DNA of 64,000 nt from an uncultured Bacteroidales bacterium. GTDB lineage: Bacteria > Bacteroidota > Bacteroidia > Bacteroidales > UBA932. Below the pieces are notes generated by a model, which saw only the letters and a program-made list of their open reading frames with translations, did not search any database and was not told the DNA's origin. Within the stretch, counting starts at the first letter, position 1. Each line of letters starts with the position of its first letter. The DNA lies in NCBI GenBank assembly GCA_949294195.1, contig CASFGK010000016.1, positions 62,001 to 126,000 of the forward strand. The letters are read 5' to 3'. Positions 46,552-55,291 of the stretch are shown piece by piece. A program made the translations under genes and the position numbers.

Positions 46552-47229
46552 TCAGTCTCTTCGTCCGCCCATTGCTATAGCCACATAATAAAGCAGAGTG
46601 GCAAGAGAACCGATTGCGGCTATCACATAAGTATATGCCGCCCACTTGAGAGCATCCACAGCCATAGGGGTGGTCTCGACATCGGTGATGCCGGATCCGC
46701 TCAGCCATGCCACCGCCCTGCGGCTGGCATTGATTTCCACAGGAAGCGTGATGAAACTGAAAAGCGTGGTCATGGCAAAAAGCGCGATGCCGAACCACAG
46801 GAGGGCCGGAAAAGAATGCACCATTATGATTCCCAGCAGAAGTACCCACTGCACTATGTTTGAAGCAAAACTTACGACAGGAACAAGGGCGGATCTCATC
46901 TGCAGAGGCGCATATCCTGTTGCGTGCTGTACTGCATGGCCGCACTCGTGGGCAGCGACTGCAGCCGCTGCAACAGAACGGCTTGAATAGACGCCTTCGC
47001 TAAGCGCCACGGTCTTGGTAGCCGGGTTGTAATGATCAGTGAGCATCCCATTGTGCGGAACGACTTTGACATCATATATACCATTGTCATTCAACATCTT
47101 CATGGCCACTTCAGCACCCGTCATGCCAGAGCGTAAAGGGACCTGGGAATACTTTCTGAACCTGCTCTGAAGCGTATTCTGGATGATGAAACTCAGCACC
47201 ATCACAGCAATAAAAATAATCCAAATCAT
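46552..47229 (-). CDS. Zinc metallopeptidase, YugP family
   Basis: The 225-residue membrane protein has an N-terminal helix (IWIIFIAVMVLSFII), the zinc motif AAHECGHAVQHATGY near residue 92, and hydrophobic segments near 110-155 and 198-218. The HExxH lies close to the membrane, as in other YugP/DUF members. The substrate is unknown. The gene is divergent from alr, with a 206-base spacer that holds a perfect 15-base palindrome. Confidence 0.87.
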   Translation of the reverse strand: MIWIIFIAVMVLSFIIQNTLQSRFRKYSQVPLRSGMTGAEVAMKMLNDNGIYDVKVVPHNGMLTDHYNPATKTVALSEGVYSSRSVAAAAVAAHECGHAVQHATGYAPLQMRSALVPVVSFASNIVQWVLLLGIIMVHSFPALLWFGIALFAMTTLFSFITLPVEINASRRAVAWLSGSGITDVETTPMAVDALKWAAYTYVIAAIGSLATLLYYVAIAMGGRRD

Positions 47230-47247
47230 TTTCTTCTTTCGGTTTGA

Positions 47248-47262
47248 CTGTCAATTTGACAG
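47248..47262. promoter_or_regulatory. Perfect 15-base palindrome, possible operator
   Basis: CTGTCAA, one central T, then TTGACAG form a 7+1+7 inverted repeat 18 bases upstream of the YugP start. It is not followed by a T-run and has too small a loop for a stable hairpin, so a protein-binding site is more likely. Confidence 0.45.
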
Positions 47263-47402
47263 AATTCTACAAAATACAAATAATCAATCAAGCGGTCGCA
47301 TGTTTCTGCAAAAAACAAGCCGATACGGAAGGCTGACAGGAAGTTACGGCTGATACCGCGAATTTGTGTCTGCTTTACAGAGAATTTGTAAATAATATTG
47401 TC

Positions 47403-47410
47403 TATTTTTG
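47403..47410 (+). promoter_or_regulatory. -7 element for alr
   Basis: TATTTTTG matches TAnnTTTG and ends 25 bases before ATG 47436. A TTTG at 47385-47388 is only 14 bases upstream, so the -33 part is uncertain. Confidence 0.55.
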
Positions 47411-47435
47411 CAGCTTTGTTTAACTCAAAGCGAAG

Positions 47436-48548
47436 ATGGGTAACGAAAATGATTTTTCAAGGCTGGAAATAAATCTTCCCGGATGCCTGGAAAACTACAG
47501 ATATTTCAGAAACAAACTGAAGCCTTCCACCAGACTTTTGGTCCTGGTAAAAGCAAACGCATACGGTCACGGAGCAGTCGAATTCGCCCGTCTTATGGAA
47601 GATGCAGGCGCCGATTATCTGGCTGTCGCATATCCTGTCGAAGGAATCGAACTCAGACAGGCCGGGATCAAGTCCCCGGTCCTGGTGCTGACGGCAGGGA
47701 CGGACTTTTTCCCTGAAATAATAGAAAACGGACTTGAACCTGGTATTCCCAACCTCTGCACCCTGAAAGCCCTGTGCGCCGAACTCGACCGCAGGCACAT
47801 CACCGGATTCCCTGTACACATAAAGCTCGACACAGGAATGCACAGGCTGGGATTCATGACCAGTGAGATAGACGAACTCCTTGATTATCTGAAAAACAAT
47901 GATGCCGTTAAAGTCAAGTCTGTCTATTCCCACCTTGCCGCCGCAGAAGATCCTTCAAGCGATGATTTCACTATGGGTCAGATCATGATGTTCCGGGACA
48001 ATGCAGACAGGATTTCCGGAAGTCTCGGATACAGGCCGCTGTACCATATCCTCAATTCTGCAGGAATAGAGAGATTCCCACGGTTCCAGTTTGACATGGT
48101 ACGGCTGGGAATCGGCATATACGGAATAAGCTCCCTGCCTGGAGTAAAACTGGCCCATGTGGCTTCTTTCAAATGCAATATCCTGCAGATCAAGCATCTG
48201 AAGCCGGAAGACGGCACCATAGGCTATGGAAGATACGGACACATCTCCCCTGAAGGGACTGTCATTGCCACCATACCGGTAGGCTATGCCGACGGCATTG
48301 ACCGCCATCTGGGCAGAGGGAACTGCTCATTCTCCCTGAACGGACACAGAGTACCTACCATCGGCAACATCTGTATGGACATGTGCATGCTCGACATCAC
48401 AGGAGTGGATGCAAAAGTCGGTGATACCGTTACCATCTTCGGCGAAGACCCTACCTCTACAGAACTCGCAGACATACTGGATACAATCCCTTACGAAATC
48501 TTCACCTCCGTTCCGAGAAGGATAGAAAGAATAGTTATAAACCCATGA
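47436..48548 (+). CDS. alr: Alanine racemase
   Basis: The 370-residue PLP enzyme makes D-alanine for peptidoglycan. The PLP lysine is Lys39 in LVKANAYGHGA. The second catalytic tyrosine fits GYGRYGHISPEG near residue 265, followed by GYADGIDR and IGNICMDMCMLDI. It stands alone, unlike Bacteroides species in which an Alr domain is fused to MurF. The stop overlaps the next start by four bases. Confidence 0.94.
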   Translation: MGNENDFSRLEINLPGCLENYRYFRNKLKPSTRLLVLVKANAYGHGAVEFARLMEDAGADYLAVAYPVEGIELRQAGIKSPVLVLTAGTDFFPEIIENGLEPGIPNLCTLKALCAELDRRHITGFPVHIKLDTGMHRLGFMTSEIDELLDYLKNNDAVKVKSVYSHLAAAEDPSSDDFTMGQIMMFRDNADRISGSLGYRPLYHILNSAGIERFPRFQFDMVRLGIGIYGISSLPGVKLAHVASFKCNILQIKHLKPEDGTIGYGRYGHISPEGTVIATIPVGYADGIDRHLGRGNCSFSLNGHRVPTIGNICMDMCMLDITGVDAKVGDTVTIFGEDPTSTELADILDTIPYEIFTSVPRRIERIVINP

Positions 48549-49039
48549 ACAACAATCCATTGAACACCAGCAAGCAATACAGGATACTTTTTGTCTGCCT
48601 CGGAAACATCTGCAGGTCACCTGCCGCGCAAGGCGTATTCCAGGCCATAGTGGACAGGGAAGGCAGGAGTGCCGGCTTTGTCATCGACTCGGCAGGCACA
48701 TATTCCGGACATCAGGGACAGCTCCCGGACAGAAGAATGAGGGAAGCAGCTGCCAGGAGAGGATATCAGCTCACCCACAGGGCCAGGCCGGTGGGAATGA
48801 TGGATTTCCTGGATTCCGATATCATTGTGGCCATGGATGACGCAAATTATGAAGACCTCATGCATCTGGCTCCTTCTGTCGAAGACTCCAGGAAAGTGGT
48901 GAAGATGGCAGGCTATCTCACTACCCGCTCCATTTCCTATATTCCTGACCCTTATTATATGGGGGCAGAAGGATTCGAGCTCGTCCTTGACCTTCTTGAA
49001 GAAGCATGCGGGAATCTTTATGCAAGTTTATCGGAATAA
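48545..49039 (+). CDS. Low-molecular-weight protein tyrosine phosphatase
   Basis: The 164-residue phosphatase has the P-loop VCLGNICRSP with nucleophile Cys18 and Arg24, and the general acid in IPDPYYMG near residue 138. Family members dephosphorylate tyrosines of kinases or related small substrates. It overlaps alr by four bases. No tyrosine kinase gene is nearby, so its target is unknown. Confidence 0.9.
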   Translation: MNNNPLNTSKQYRILFVCLGNICRSPAAQGVFQAIVDREGRSAGFVIDSAGTYSGHQGQLPDRRMREAAARRGYQLTHRARPVGMMDFLDSDIIVAMDDANYEDLMHLAPSVEDSRKVVKMAGYLTTRSISYIPDPYYMGAEGFELVLDLLEEACGNLYASLSE

Positions 49040-49042
49040 TGT

Positions 49043-49073
49043 TATATTTGTCGCTGGCGCACCAGTATATTTG
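49043..49073 (+). promoter_or_regulatory. Two tandem -7-like elements upstream of the DJ-1 family gene
   Basis: The string TATATTTGTC occurs twice, at 49043-49052 and 49066-49075; each contains TATATTTG, a perfect TAnnTTTG. A third, weaker copy (TTATATTGTC) ends right before the start codon. A 6-base hairpin (TGCCCG 49081-49086, CGGGCA 49094-49099) lies in the leader. Confidence 0.5.
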
Positions 49074-49135
49074 TCAATGTTGCCCGCTGTATACGGGCAT
49101 GATACAGACAATCCAATAATAACATTTATATTGTC

Positions 49136-49711
49136 ATGAAAGGAGTTTACATGTTTTTCGCCGACGGTTTCGAAGAGACCGAGGCGCTGGCTGCCGGTGA
49201 TATCCTGCACCGTGGCGGCATCGGGTTCAAGATGGTTTCAATCAACGGAAGTCTTGGAGTGAAAAGCTCACATGGGGTACATGTCCTCACTGACATGACT
49301 TTCGGAGAGTTCATGAACAGTGTGGAACTTGAGGGCACAAGCGCTTCCGATGTGATGATTTTCCCTGGCGGAATGCCCGGTTCTACAAATCTGGCAGCAT
49401 GCAAGGAGCTCATGGACATGATGCAGAAGCACTACAGCGAAGGCGGCTGCGTAGCTGCCATCTGCGCTGCGCCAAGTGTCGTTCTGGGACAGCTGCCGGG
49501 GCTCAAGGGCAAGAAAATGACATGCTATGACGGCTTCGAACCCGCCCTCATTGAAAAAGGAGCCGACTTCACTGCTGACGGTGTCACTGTAGACGGAAAC
49601 ATCATCACGGCCCGCGGCGCAGGATTCGCGGTGGATTTCGGTCTCGCTATCGTAGAATACCTCAAAGGCAGGGATGCCGCCGAAAAAGTAGCCCGCAGCA
49701 TCATGCTGTAG
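49136..49711 (+). CDS. DJ-1/PfpI family protein (YajL/ThiJ-like)
   Basis: The 191-residue protein has the DJ-1 fold: FFADGFEETEA near residue 8, with the conserved glutamate, and the nucleophile elbow AAICAAPSVV with Cys110. A TFGEFMNSVELEG insert near residue 55 is a small addition. DJ-1/YajL proteins act against oxidative or glyoxal damage; which activity applies here is not settled. It has its own leader with unusual repeats and is convergent with the fumarase gene. Confidence 0.88.
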   Translation: MKGVYMFFADGFEETEALAAGDILHRGGIGFKMVSINGSLGVKSSHGVHVLTDMTFGEFMNSVELEGTSASDVMIFPGGMPGSTNLAACKELMDMMQKHYSEGGCVAAICAAPSVVLGQLPGLKGKKMTCYDGFEPALIEKGADFTADGVTVDGNIITARGAGFAVDFGLAIVEYLKGRDAAEKVARSIML

Positions 49712-49777
49712 CAGACAGCACCGGTACGTACAGACACCGGTATTATACGTCTGCCTGGCGTCCTGACCCTTTAAAAC

Positions 49778-49815
49778 GCTAACCCTCTGCAGCCGGACAG
49801 CTTGCAGAGGGTAGC
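49778..49815 (-). terminator. Terminator of the prfB-fumarase unit
   Basis: ACCCTCTGCA (49782-49791) pairs with TGCAGAGGGT (49803-49812); GCTA and AGC extend the stem with one bulge. On the minus strand GTTTTAAAG follows. It may also stop the DJ-1 transcript from the other side. Confidence 0.7.
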
Positions 49816-49840
49816 ATTTAATATAATGGACAGTGACCTC

Positions 49841-51448
49841 CTATATCATCTTGAAAAAGTCATTGCCTTTGTCATCCACAAGAATGAATGCAGGGAAATC
49901 CTCCACCCTTATTTTCCATATAGCCTCCATACCGAGCTCCGGATACTCTACACACTCGATGGACTTGATATTGTTCTGGGCAAGGATTGCGGCCGGACCT
50001 CCGATAGAGCCAAGGTAGAAACCTCCGTGCTTCTTGCACGCATCTGTAACCTGCTGGCTTCTGTTGCCTTTTGCAAGCATCACCATGCTGCCTCCATGAC
50101 TCTGGAACAGATCGACATAAGGATCCATACGGCCGGCGGTTGTAGGTCCCATGGAACCGCATGCCATTCCTGCAGGGGTCTTTGCCGGACCTGCATAGTA
50201 TACAGGATGGTCTTTCAGATACTGAGGCATCTCCTCTCCCCTGTCAAGACGCTCCTTGATCTTTGCATGGGCAATATCACGGGCCACGATGATTGTACCG
50301 TTAAGACTCAGACGGGTCGATACCGGATATTTTGTCAGTTCCGCGAGGATTTCTGACATAGGACGGTCGAGGTCGATCCTGACGGCATTGCCTTCTCCCG
50401 CATTTCGGAGTTCCTCAGGAATGAGACGTCCCGGATTGTCATCCATCTTCTCTATCCAGATACCGTCCCTGTTGATCTTACACTTGATATTCCTGTCTGC
50501 AGAACAGCTTACGCCGAGACCTACAGGACAGCTCGCACCGTGGCGTGGAAGCCTGATGATACGCACGTCATGAGCATAGTATTTGCCTCCGAACTGAGCT
50601 CCCAAACCTATCTTATGGGCCTCTTCAAGCACCTGCTTTTCAAGTTCTGTATCACGGAACGCACGTCCGGTCTCGTCTCCTGTAGTAGGGAGGGAATCGT
50701 AGTAGTGGGTAGATGCCAGCTTCACCGTAAGAAGGTTCTTCTCTGCCGAAGTACCTCCGATTACGAACGCAATATGATATGGAGGGCACGCCGCCGTACC
50801 GAGAGTCTTCATCTTGGCTACAAGGAACGGCACGAGAGTCTGAGGGTTCAGGATCGCTTTTGTCTCCTGATAAAGATATGTCTTGTTTGCGGAGCCTCCG
50901 CCCTTTGCCACGCAAAGGAATCTGTATTCCATTCCTTCGGCAGCCTCGATATCGATCTGGGCAGGAAGGTTGCATTTTGTATTGACCTCTTCATACATTG
51001 AAAGAGGGGCATTCTGTGAATAGCGGAGATTTTCCTCCGTATACGTCTTGTAGACACCAAGCGAAAGAGCCTCTTCATCACAGTAGCCGGTCCATACCTG
51101 CTGTCCCTTCTCCCCGTGTATGATGGCCGTTCCGGTATCCTGACAGAAAGGAAGCTTTCCTTTGCATGCCACTTCTGCGTTGCGAAGGAAAGTCAGAGCC
51201 ACATATTTGTCGTTCTCGCTGGCCTCGGGGTCATGCAGAATCTTGGCAACCTGCTCGTTATGTGCAGGTCGCAGCATGAAGGACACATCATGGAAAGCGG
51301 CATTGGCCATCGCCGTAAGTCCCTCTTTTGCGACTTTAAGGATTGGCTTGCCTTCAAACTCTCCTACAGAGACATGGTCTTTTGTGAGAAGATAGTATTC
51401 AGTCTTGTCTTCACCAAGCTGAAACATCGGTGCATATTTGAATTCCAT
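49841..51448 (-). CDS. Class I (iron-sulfur) fumarate hydratase
   Basis: The 535-residue enzyme interconverts fumarate and malate. It carries both the alpha part ([30 protein letters not shown]) and the beta part ([26 protein letters not shown]) in one chain, with cysteines for the oxygen-sensitive 4Fe-4S cluster in the first half. Such an enzyme fits an anaerobe. It starts 11 bases after prfB and shares its transcript. Confidence 0.93.
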   Translation of the reverse strand: MEFKYAPMFQLGEDKTEYYLLTKDHVSVGEFEGKPILKVAKEGLTAMANAAFHDVSFMLRPAHNEQVAKILHDPEASENDKYVALTFLRNAEVACKGKLPFCQDTGTAIIHGEKGQQVWTGYCDEEALSLGVYKTYTEENLRYSQNAPLSMYEEVNTKCNLPAQIDIEAAEGMEYRFLCVAKGGGSANKTYLYQETKAILNPQTLVPFLVAKMKTLGTAACPPYHIAFVIGGTSAEKNLLTVKLASTHYYDSLPTTGDETGRAFRDTELEKQVLEEAHKIGLGAQFGGKYYAHDVRIIRLPRHGASCPVGLGVSCSADRNIKCKINRDGIWIEKMDDNPGRLIPEELRNAGEGNAVRIDLDRPMSEILAELTKYPVSTRLSLNGTIIVARDIAHAKIKERLDRGEEMPQYLKDHPVYYAGPAKTPAGMACGSMGPTTAGRMDPYVDLFQSHGGSMVMLAKGNRSQQVTDACKKHGGFYLGSIGGPAAILAQNNIKSIECVEYPELGMEAIWKIRVEDFPAFILVDDKGNDFFKMI

Positions 51449-51459
51449 ATAATTGAAGT

Positions 51460-52569
51460 TTAGTGATTCTCCATAAGGTAGACTTTCATGAACTCGTTGA
51501 GGTCTCCGTCCAGGACTCCCTGGGTATCAGAAGTTTCATATCCTGTACGCAGGTCCTTGACCATCTTGTACGGGTGCAGCACATAGCTGCGGATCTGCGA
51601 GCCCCACTCGATTTTCTTCTTCTGGCCTTCCAGCTCGGCCTGCTTGGCCTGGCGTTTCTTCAGCTCGAGGTCATACAGGCGTGACTTGAGGATACGGAGG
51701 GCATTCTGCCTGTTGTCCAGCTGGGAACGGGTCTCTGTATTTTCTACCACGATTCCTGTAGGTATGTGTCTTACACGGACTCCGGTTTCGACCTTGTTCA
51801 CATTCTGTCCTCCGGCTCCGCTCGAACGGTATGTGTCCCACTCCAGATCAGCCGGATTTACCTCTATTTCAATCGTATCATCTACAAGGGGATACACAAA
51901 GACGGAAGAGAATGTTGTCTGTCTCTTGCCCTGCGCATTGAAAGGGGAAATCCGGACAAGCCTGTGCACTCCGCTCTCTGCCTTGAGATATCCGAATGCA
52001 TAGTCGCCTTCAAACTGTACGGTAGCCGACTTGATACCGGCGTCCTCGCCTTCGAGAAGATCGGTTACCGTCACCTTGTAGCCGTTCCTCTCCCCCCAGC
52101 GCATATACATGCGCATAAGCATCGACGACCAGTCGTTGGCTTCTGTTCCTCCGGCTCCCGAATTTATGGTAAGAATGGCACCGAGACTGTCTCCCTCCTC
52201 TCCCAGCATGTTCCTGAGTTCAAGCGTCTCTATATCGGACTCCGCCGCACCGAATGCCTTTTCCAGCTCCTCCTCTTCAGGAGTCGTCAGGTCATCGGAG
52301 GCAGACGACATGCTTTCCTTTGCGAAATCATACAGGACATCCAGATCGGCGACCTCAGAAGCCACCTTGTCGTAACCTGCGACCCAGAATTTCACACCGG
52401 CAAGCTCTTTCAGGAACTTTTCCGCTTCCTTCGGGTCATCCCAGAAATCAGGCTCCAATGTCCTTGCCTGCTTTGTCTCCACTTCTGCTCTCCTGGTATC
52501 GATGTCCAGACATTTTTTCAGGGTGTCGACCCTGGTCTGTAGACTTTTTATCTGCTCTGATGTAATCAT
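51460..52569 (-). CDS. prfB: Peptide chain release factor 2, no frameshift site
   Basis: The 369-residue factor ends translation at UGA and UAA. The stop-recognition tripeptide SPF is in [13 protein letters not shown] and the GGQ motif in [11 protein letters not shown]. In most bacteria codon 26 of prfB is a UGA read by programmed +1 frameshift at CTTTGAC. Here the same place reads TGT CTG GAC (Cys-Leu-Asp, residues 20-22) and the frame is open throughout, so this control is absent. A -7 element ends five bases before the start codon. Confidence 0.95.
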   Translation of the reverse strand: MITSEQIKSLQTRVDTLKKCLDIDTRRAEVETKQARTLEPDFWDDPKEAEKFLKELAGVKFWVAGYDKVASEVADLDVLYDFAKESMSSASDDLTTPEEEELEKAFGAAESDIETLELRNMLGEEGDSLGAILTINSGAGGTEANDWSSMLMRMYMRWGERNGYKVTVTDLLEGEDAGIKSATVQFEGDYAFGYLKAESGVHRLVRISPFNAQGKRQTTFSSVFVYPLVDDTIEIEVNPADLEWDTYRSSGAGGQNVNKVETGVRVRHIPTGIVVENTETRSQLDNRQNALRILKSRLYDLELKKRQAKQAELEGQKKKIEWGSQIRSYVLHPYKMVKDLRTGYETSDTQGVLDGDLNEFMKVYLMENH

Positions 52570-52574
52570 GCTTG

Positions 52575-52582
52575 CAAAGATA
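52575..52582 (-). promoter_or_regulatory. -7 element of prfB, placed for a leaderless mRNA
   Basis: On the minus strand TATCTTTG matches TAnnTTTG and ends five bases before the prfB start codon at 52569. Transcription would start at or next to the ATG. The -33 region is only a weak match. Confidence 0.6.
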
Positions 52583-52779
52583 GCGAAAGAATATTAAACA
52601 TTTTAACTAATGTAAAGTTAAAATCCTTACATTCATATCACACGGAACGGATTTTATTTTCGGCGCTCCGCACTTTTCAGATTTGCATAACATACAAAGC
52701 AGAAAAACAAAGACGCTTTTTGTCAGAAGCAGCCGGAAAGAATCCCGGTTATCCGGAATAATAAAAACGGCATACGGCC

Positions 52780-54159
52780 CTACTTCAAGGATTCCATATC
52801 CACCCGTACCGCATAAGGGAAAATACGCTGCGGATCGCCGAAAAGGGCACAGCTTCCGACCATGTTTTCCAGCGTCGCTTCAAGTTTCCCGACAAAAGCA
52901 GTCCTTCCGTTTACCATGACGGTTACATCTTCAGAGGGATCGACAAGAGAATCGTTGAGGTATACGACAAAACTTCCCGAGTCAGCCGGACGGAATGTCT
53001 TGCTGTACCTCATTTCTATTCCGAAGACAGGCTCCCTTTCCGTAACCGTATACTCCACCATGTCCACCTTGATGTCCACTACATTCCCGGCTGCGGACAT
53101 CTCATATCTTGTCCTTGAACCGGCTTCCAGGCCTGAACGCTCCAGAACCCCGATATTGTAGAAACCGTTGCGGTACCTGCCGTCCATCTCGAAATTCTCC
53201 CAGCATACATACCGGGGATACGGATTTCTGCTATACGATGAAAGCCACGGAGTCGTCATGGTATAGTCGATATGATGCCCCATACCGGGAATCAGTTCGA
53301 TATTATGTACATAATATCCTGGATGAGCCGCCTGCAGGCTGTCGAACACTTCTTTTGCATATGAAGTGAGCTCGTTTCTGTAGAACCCGCGGTCCTCGCT
53401 TCCGGTCCTGAACGAAAATGCGATATCCGCACAGTTCTCCGCGGGAGCGTTCCTCAGCGGCTCTCCGCCTGCCATAGGCCCGGCACCTGCAAGATAGTCA
53501 GCGTAGAAAGAAGCGAGTCTCTGGCTTCCGTAACCTCCCTCGGATATGCCGAAGAAATATATTCTGTCCAGATCTACCTGTCCGGAAGCGAGAGCCAGTC
53601 TAAGAAGCTTTTCCCATGCGTACTGCTTGGATTTCTGCCACCAGCGGTACCACTCGCCCTCGTTGGGAATCTGAGGGATGAAATACACTGACGGGGAATC
53701 TTCGAAAGTATTCCCGAAACGGAATCCGTTTGACCACTCCCTGTCTTTGGGGCCCGAGCCGTGCAGGTACAGAAACATCGGGTAGCCACTTTCAGGCCTC
53801 TTACCCTTGCTGCCCCAATAAAACGGCATGACTGCATCCGGTTCCAGCTCTGAGGGGAGTGTCCATTTGTACGGCAGACTGTCGGAAAGCGGGCGCAGTT
53901 CCGGAAGAGGCCCGCCATAAAAATCCGCAACTGCACTCTGCCACAAGGACCATACTTGCGACCGGGCCTCAACGATTGCCCCTGGTTTCAACGTTCCTGA
54001 TATTACCGGCCCTGCGCTCTCCTCTGAGAGACAACGGATGAACCTGTCCGAGATCTCCTGTTCCTTTTTTCCGTCGATTCCCGTCCCGTGCGAGCATGCT
54101 GACAAAACAGCTGCACAAGACAATACCATTGTCATGAATCCTGTTTTCATATTCTTCAT
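52780..54159 (-). CDS. Lipoprotein alpha/beta hydrolase (esterase-like)
   Basis: The 459-residue protein has a lipoprotein signal (MVLSCAAVLSAC). About residues 130-310 form an alpha/beta-hydrolase domain like poly-hydroxybutyrate depolymerases and feruloyl esterases: YLHGSG as oxyanion region, nucleophile serine in FFGISEGGYG, and the His of GMGHH. A C-terminal domain of about 120 beta-rich residues follows. The substrate is unknown. It begins nine bases after asnA. Confidence 0.8.
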   Translation of the reverse strand: MKNMKTGFMTMVLSCAAVLSACSHGTGIDGKKEQEISDRFIRCLSEESAGPVISGTLKPGAIVEARSQVWSLWQSAVADFYGGPLPELRPLSDSLPYKWTLPSELEPDAVMPFYWGSKGKRPESGYPMFLYLHGSGPKDREWSNGFRFGNTFEDSPSVYFIPQIPNEGEWYRWWQKSKQYAWEKLLRLALASGQVDLDRIYFFGISEGGYGSQRLASFYADYLAGAGPMAGGEPLRNAPAENCADIAFSFRTGSEDRGFYRNELTSYAKEVFDSLQAAHPGYYVHNIELIPGMGHHIDYTMTTPWLSSYSRNPYPRYVCWENFEMDGRYRNGFYNIGVLERSGLEAGSRTRYEMSAAGNVVDIKVDMVEYTVTEREPVFGIEMRYSKTFRPADSGSFVVYLNDSLVDPSEDVTVMVNGRTAFVGKLEATLENMVGSCALFGDPQRIFPYAVRVDMESLK

Positions 54160-54168
54160 TTTCTGTTG

Positions 54169-55215
54169 CTATAACAAATAAATCCCTTTTTCAGCACACT
54201 TCGTACGCATTTCTTCTGGCCACACGGCACTCTGTATCTCCCCGATATGCGCTTTCCTGAGCAGGAACATACACAGACGCGACTGCCCGATACCGCCTCC
54301 GATAGTCGGAGGGAGTTTGCCGGAAAGCAGCATACTGTGGAAGTAAAGTTCTGATTTCCACTCTTCTCCTTTTGCCTGGAGCTGTCTCTTGAGCGCATCA
54401 GGATCCACCCTTATACCCATACTCGAGATTTCAAACGTATCCTCAAGGACAGGATTCCACAGAAGGATGTCCCCGTTAAGGCCGCGGTATGGGGATGACT
54501 CCGGTCCCTCTCCGTTCAGCGTGCTCCAGTCATCATAGTCCGCAGCCCTGCCGTCATGCACCGCACCGTCAGACAATCCGGCACCTATTCCTATGACAAA
54601 TACCGCCTTGTATTTCCTTACTATCTCCCTTTCCCTTTCCTTGGGAGAAAGGCCGGGATACATCTGCAGCAGCTCTTCGGAATGGAAGAACCTTATCTCG
54701 TCAGGAAGTACAGGCTCAATCTCGGGGAATTCGACATAAACCTTGTTTTCGGTGACTTTGAGCGATTCGTAAATCCTGCGGACAATCCTCCTGAGAAAAT
54801 CAAGGTTACGCTCTTCAGGGGCAATGACACGCTCCCAGTCCCACTGGTCCACATATATGGAATGGATGTTGTCCAGATCCTCATCCGGCCTCAGCGCATT
54901 CATGTCGGTATATATGCCGCGCCCAGGCTTAAGCCCCATTTCCCACAGTTTCAGCCTCTTCCATTTTGCCAGAGAATGCACCACTTCAGCCGGGGCATCA
55001 CCCAAGGTCTTTATAGGGAACCTTACCGGGCGCTCTACGCCGTTGAGATCGTCATTGAGCCCCGTTCCGGCCATCACCACCATCGGTGCAGTCACGCGCA
55101 GCAGGGCAAGCTGTGCAGACAGATTCTCCTGGAACATGTCCTTGACATATTTGATTGCCTTCTCGGTAGCTTCGGAGCTTCCGAGAATGTCTGTATAATT
55201 TTCCGGGTAATACAT
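54169..55215 (-). CDS. asnA: Aspartate-ammonia ligase (asparagine synthetase A)
   Basis: The 348-residue enzyme makes asparagine from aspartate and ammonia with ATP, and resembles class II tRNA synthetases. Conserved parts are RVTAPMVVMAGTGLNDDLNGVERPV, KWKRLKLW, MNALRPDEDLDNIHSIYVDQWDWE and GGGIGQSRLCMFLL. It lies just downstream of the GH92 operon terminator, with no TAnnTTTG element in between. The lipoprotein hydrolase gene follows directly. Confidence 0.95.
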   Translation of the reverse strand: MYYPENYTDILGSSEATEKAIKYVKDMFQENLSAQLALLRVTAPMVVMAGTGLNDDLNGVERPVRFPIKTLGDAPAEVVHSLAKWKRLKLWEMGLKPGRGIYTDMNALRPDEDLDNIHSIYVDQWDWERVIAPEERNLDFLRRIVRRIYESLKVTENKVYVEFPEIEPVLPDEIRFFHSEELLQMYPGLSPKEREREIVRKYKAVFVIGIGAGLSDGAVHDGRAADYDDWSTLNGEGPESSPYRGLNGDILLWNPVLEDTFEISSMGIRVDPDALKRQLQAKGEEWKSELYFHSMLLSGKLPPTIGGGIGQSRLCMFLLRKAHIGEIQSAVWPEEMRTKCAEKGIYLL

Positions 55216-55237
55216 CTCCTGTTACGGTTTTCTCATT

Positions 55238-55274
55238 AAAAATGTTCCGGTGGATCGGAAAATCCGCCGGAACA
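55238..55274 (-). terminator. Terminator of the GH130-GH92 operon
   Basis: TGTTCCGGTGGAT (55243-55255) pairs with ATCCGCCGGAACA (55262-55274) with one G-U pair. On the minus strand TTTTT follows. It sits 18 bases after the last GH92 gene. Confidence 0.88.
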
Positions 55275-55291
55275 CAATGGAACGGTGTTTA

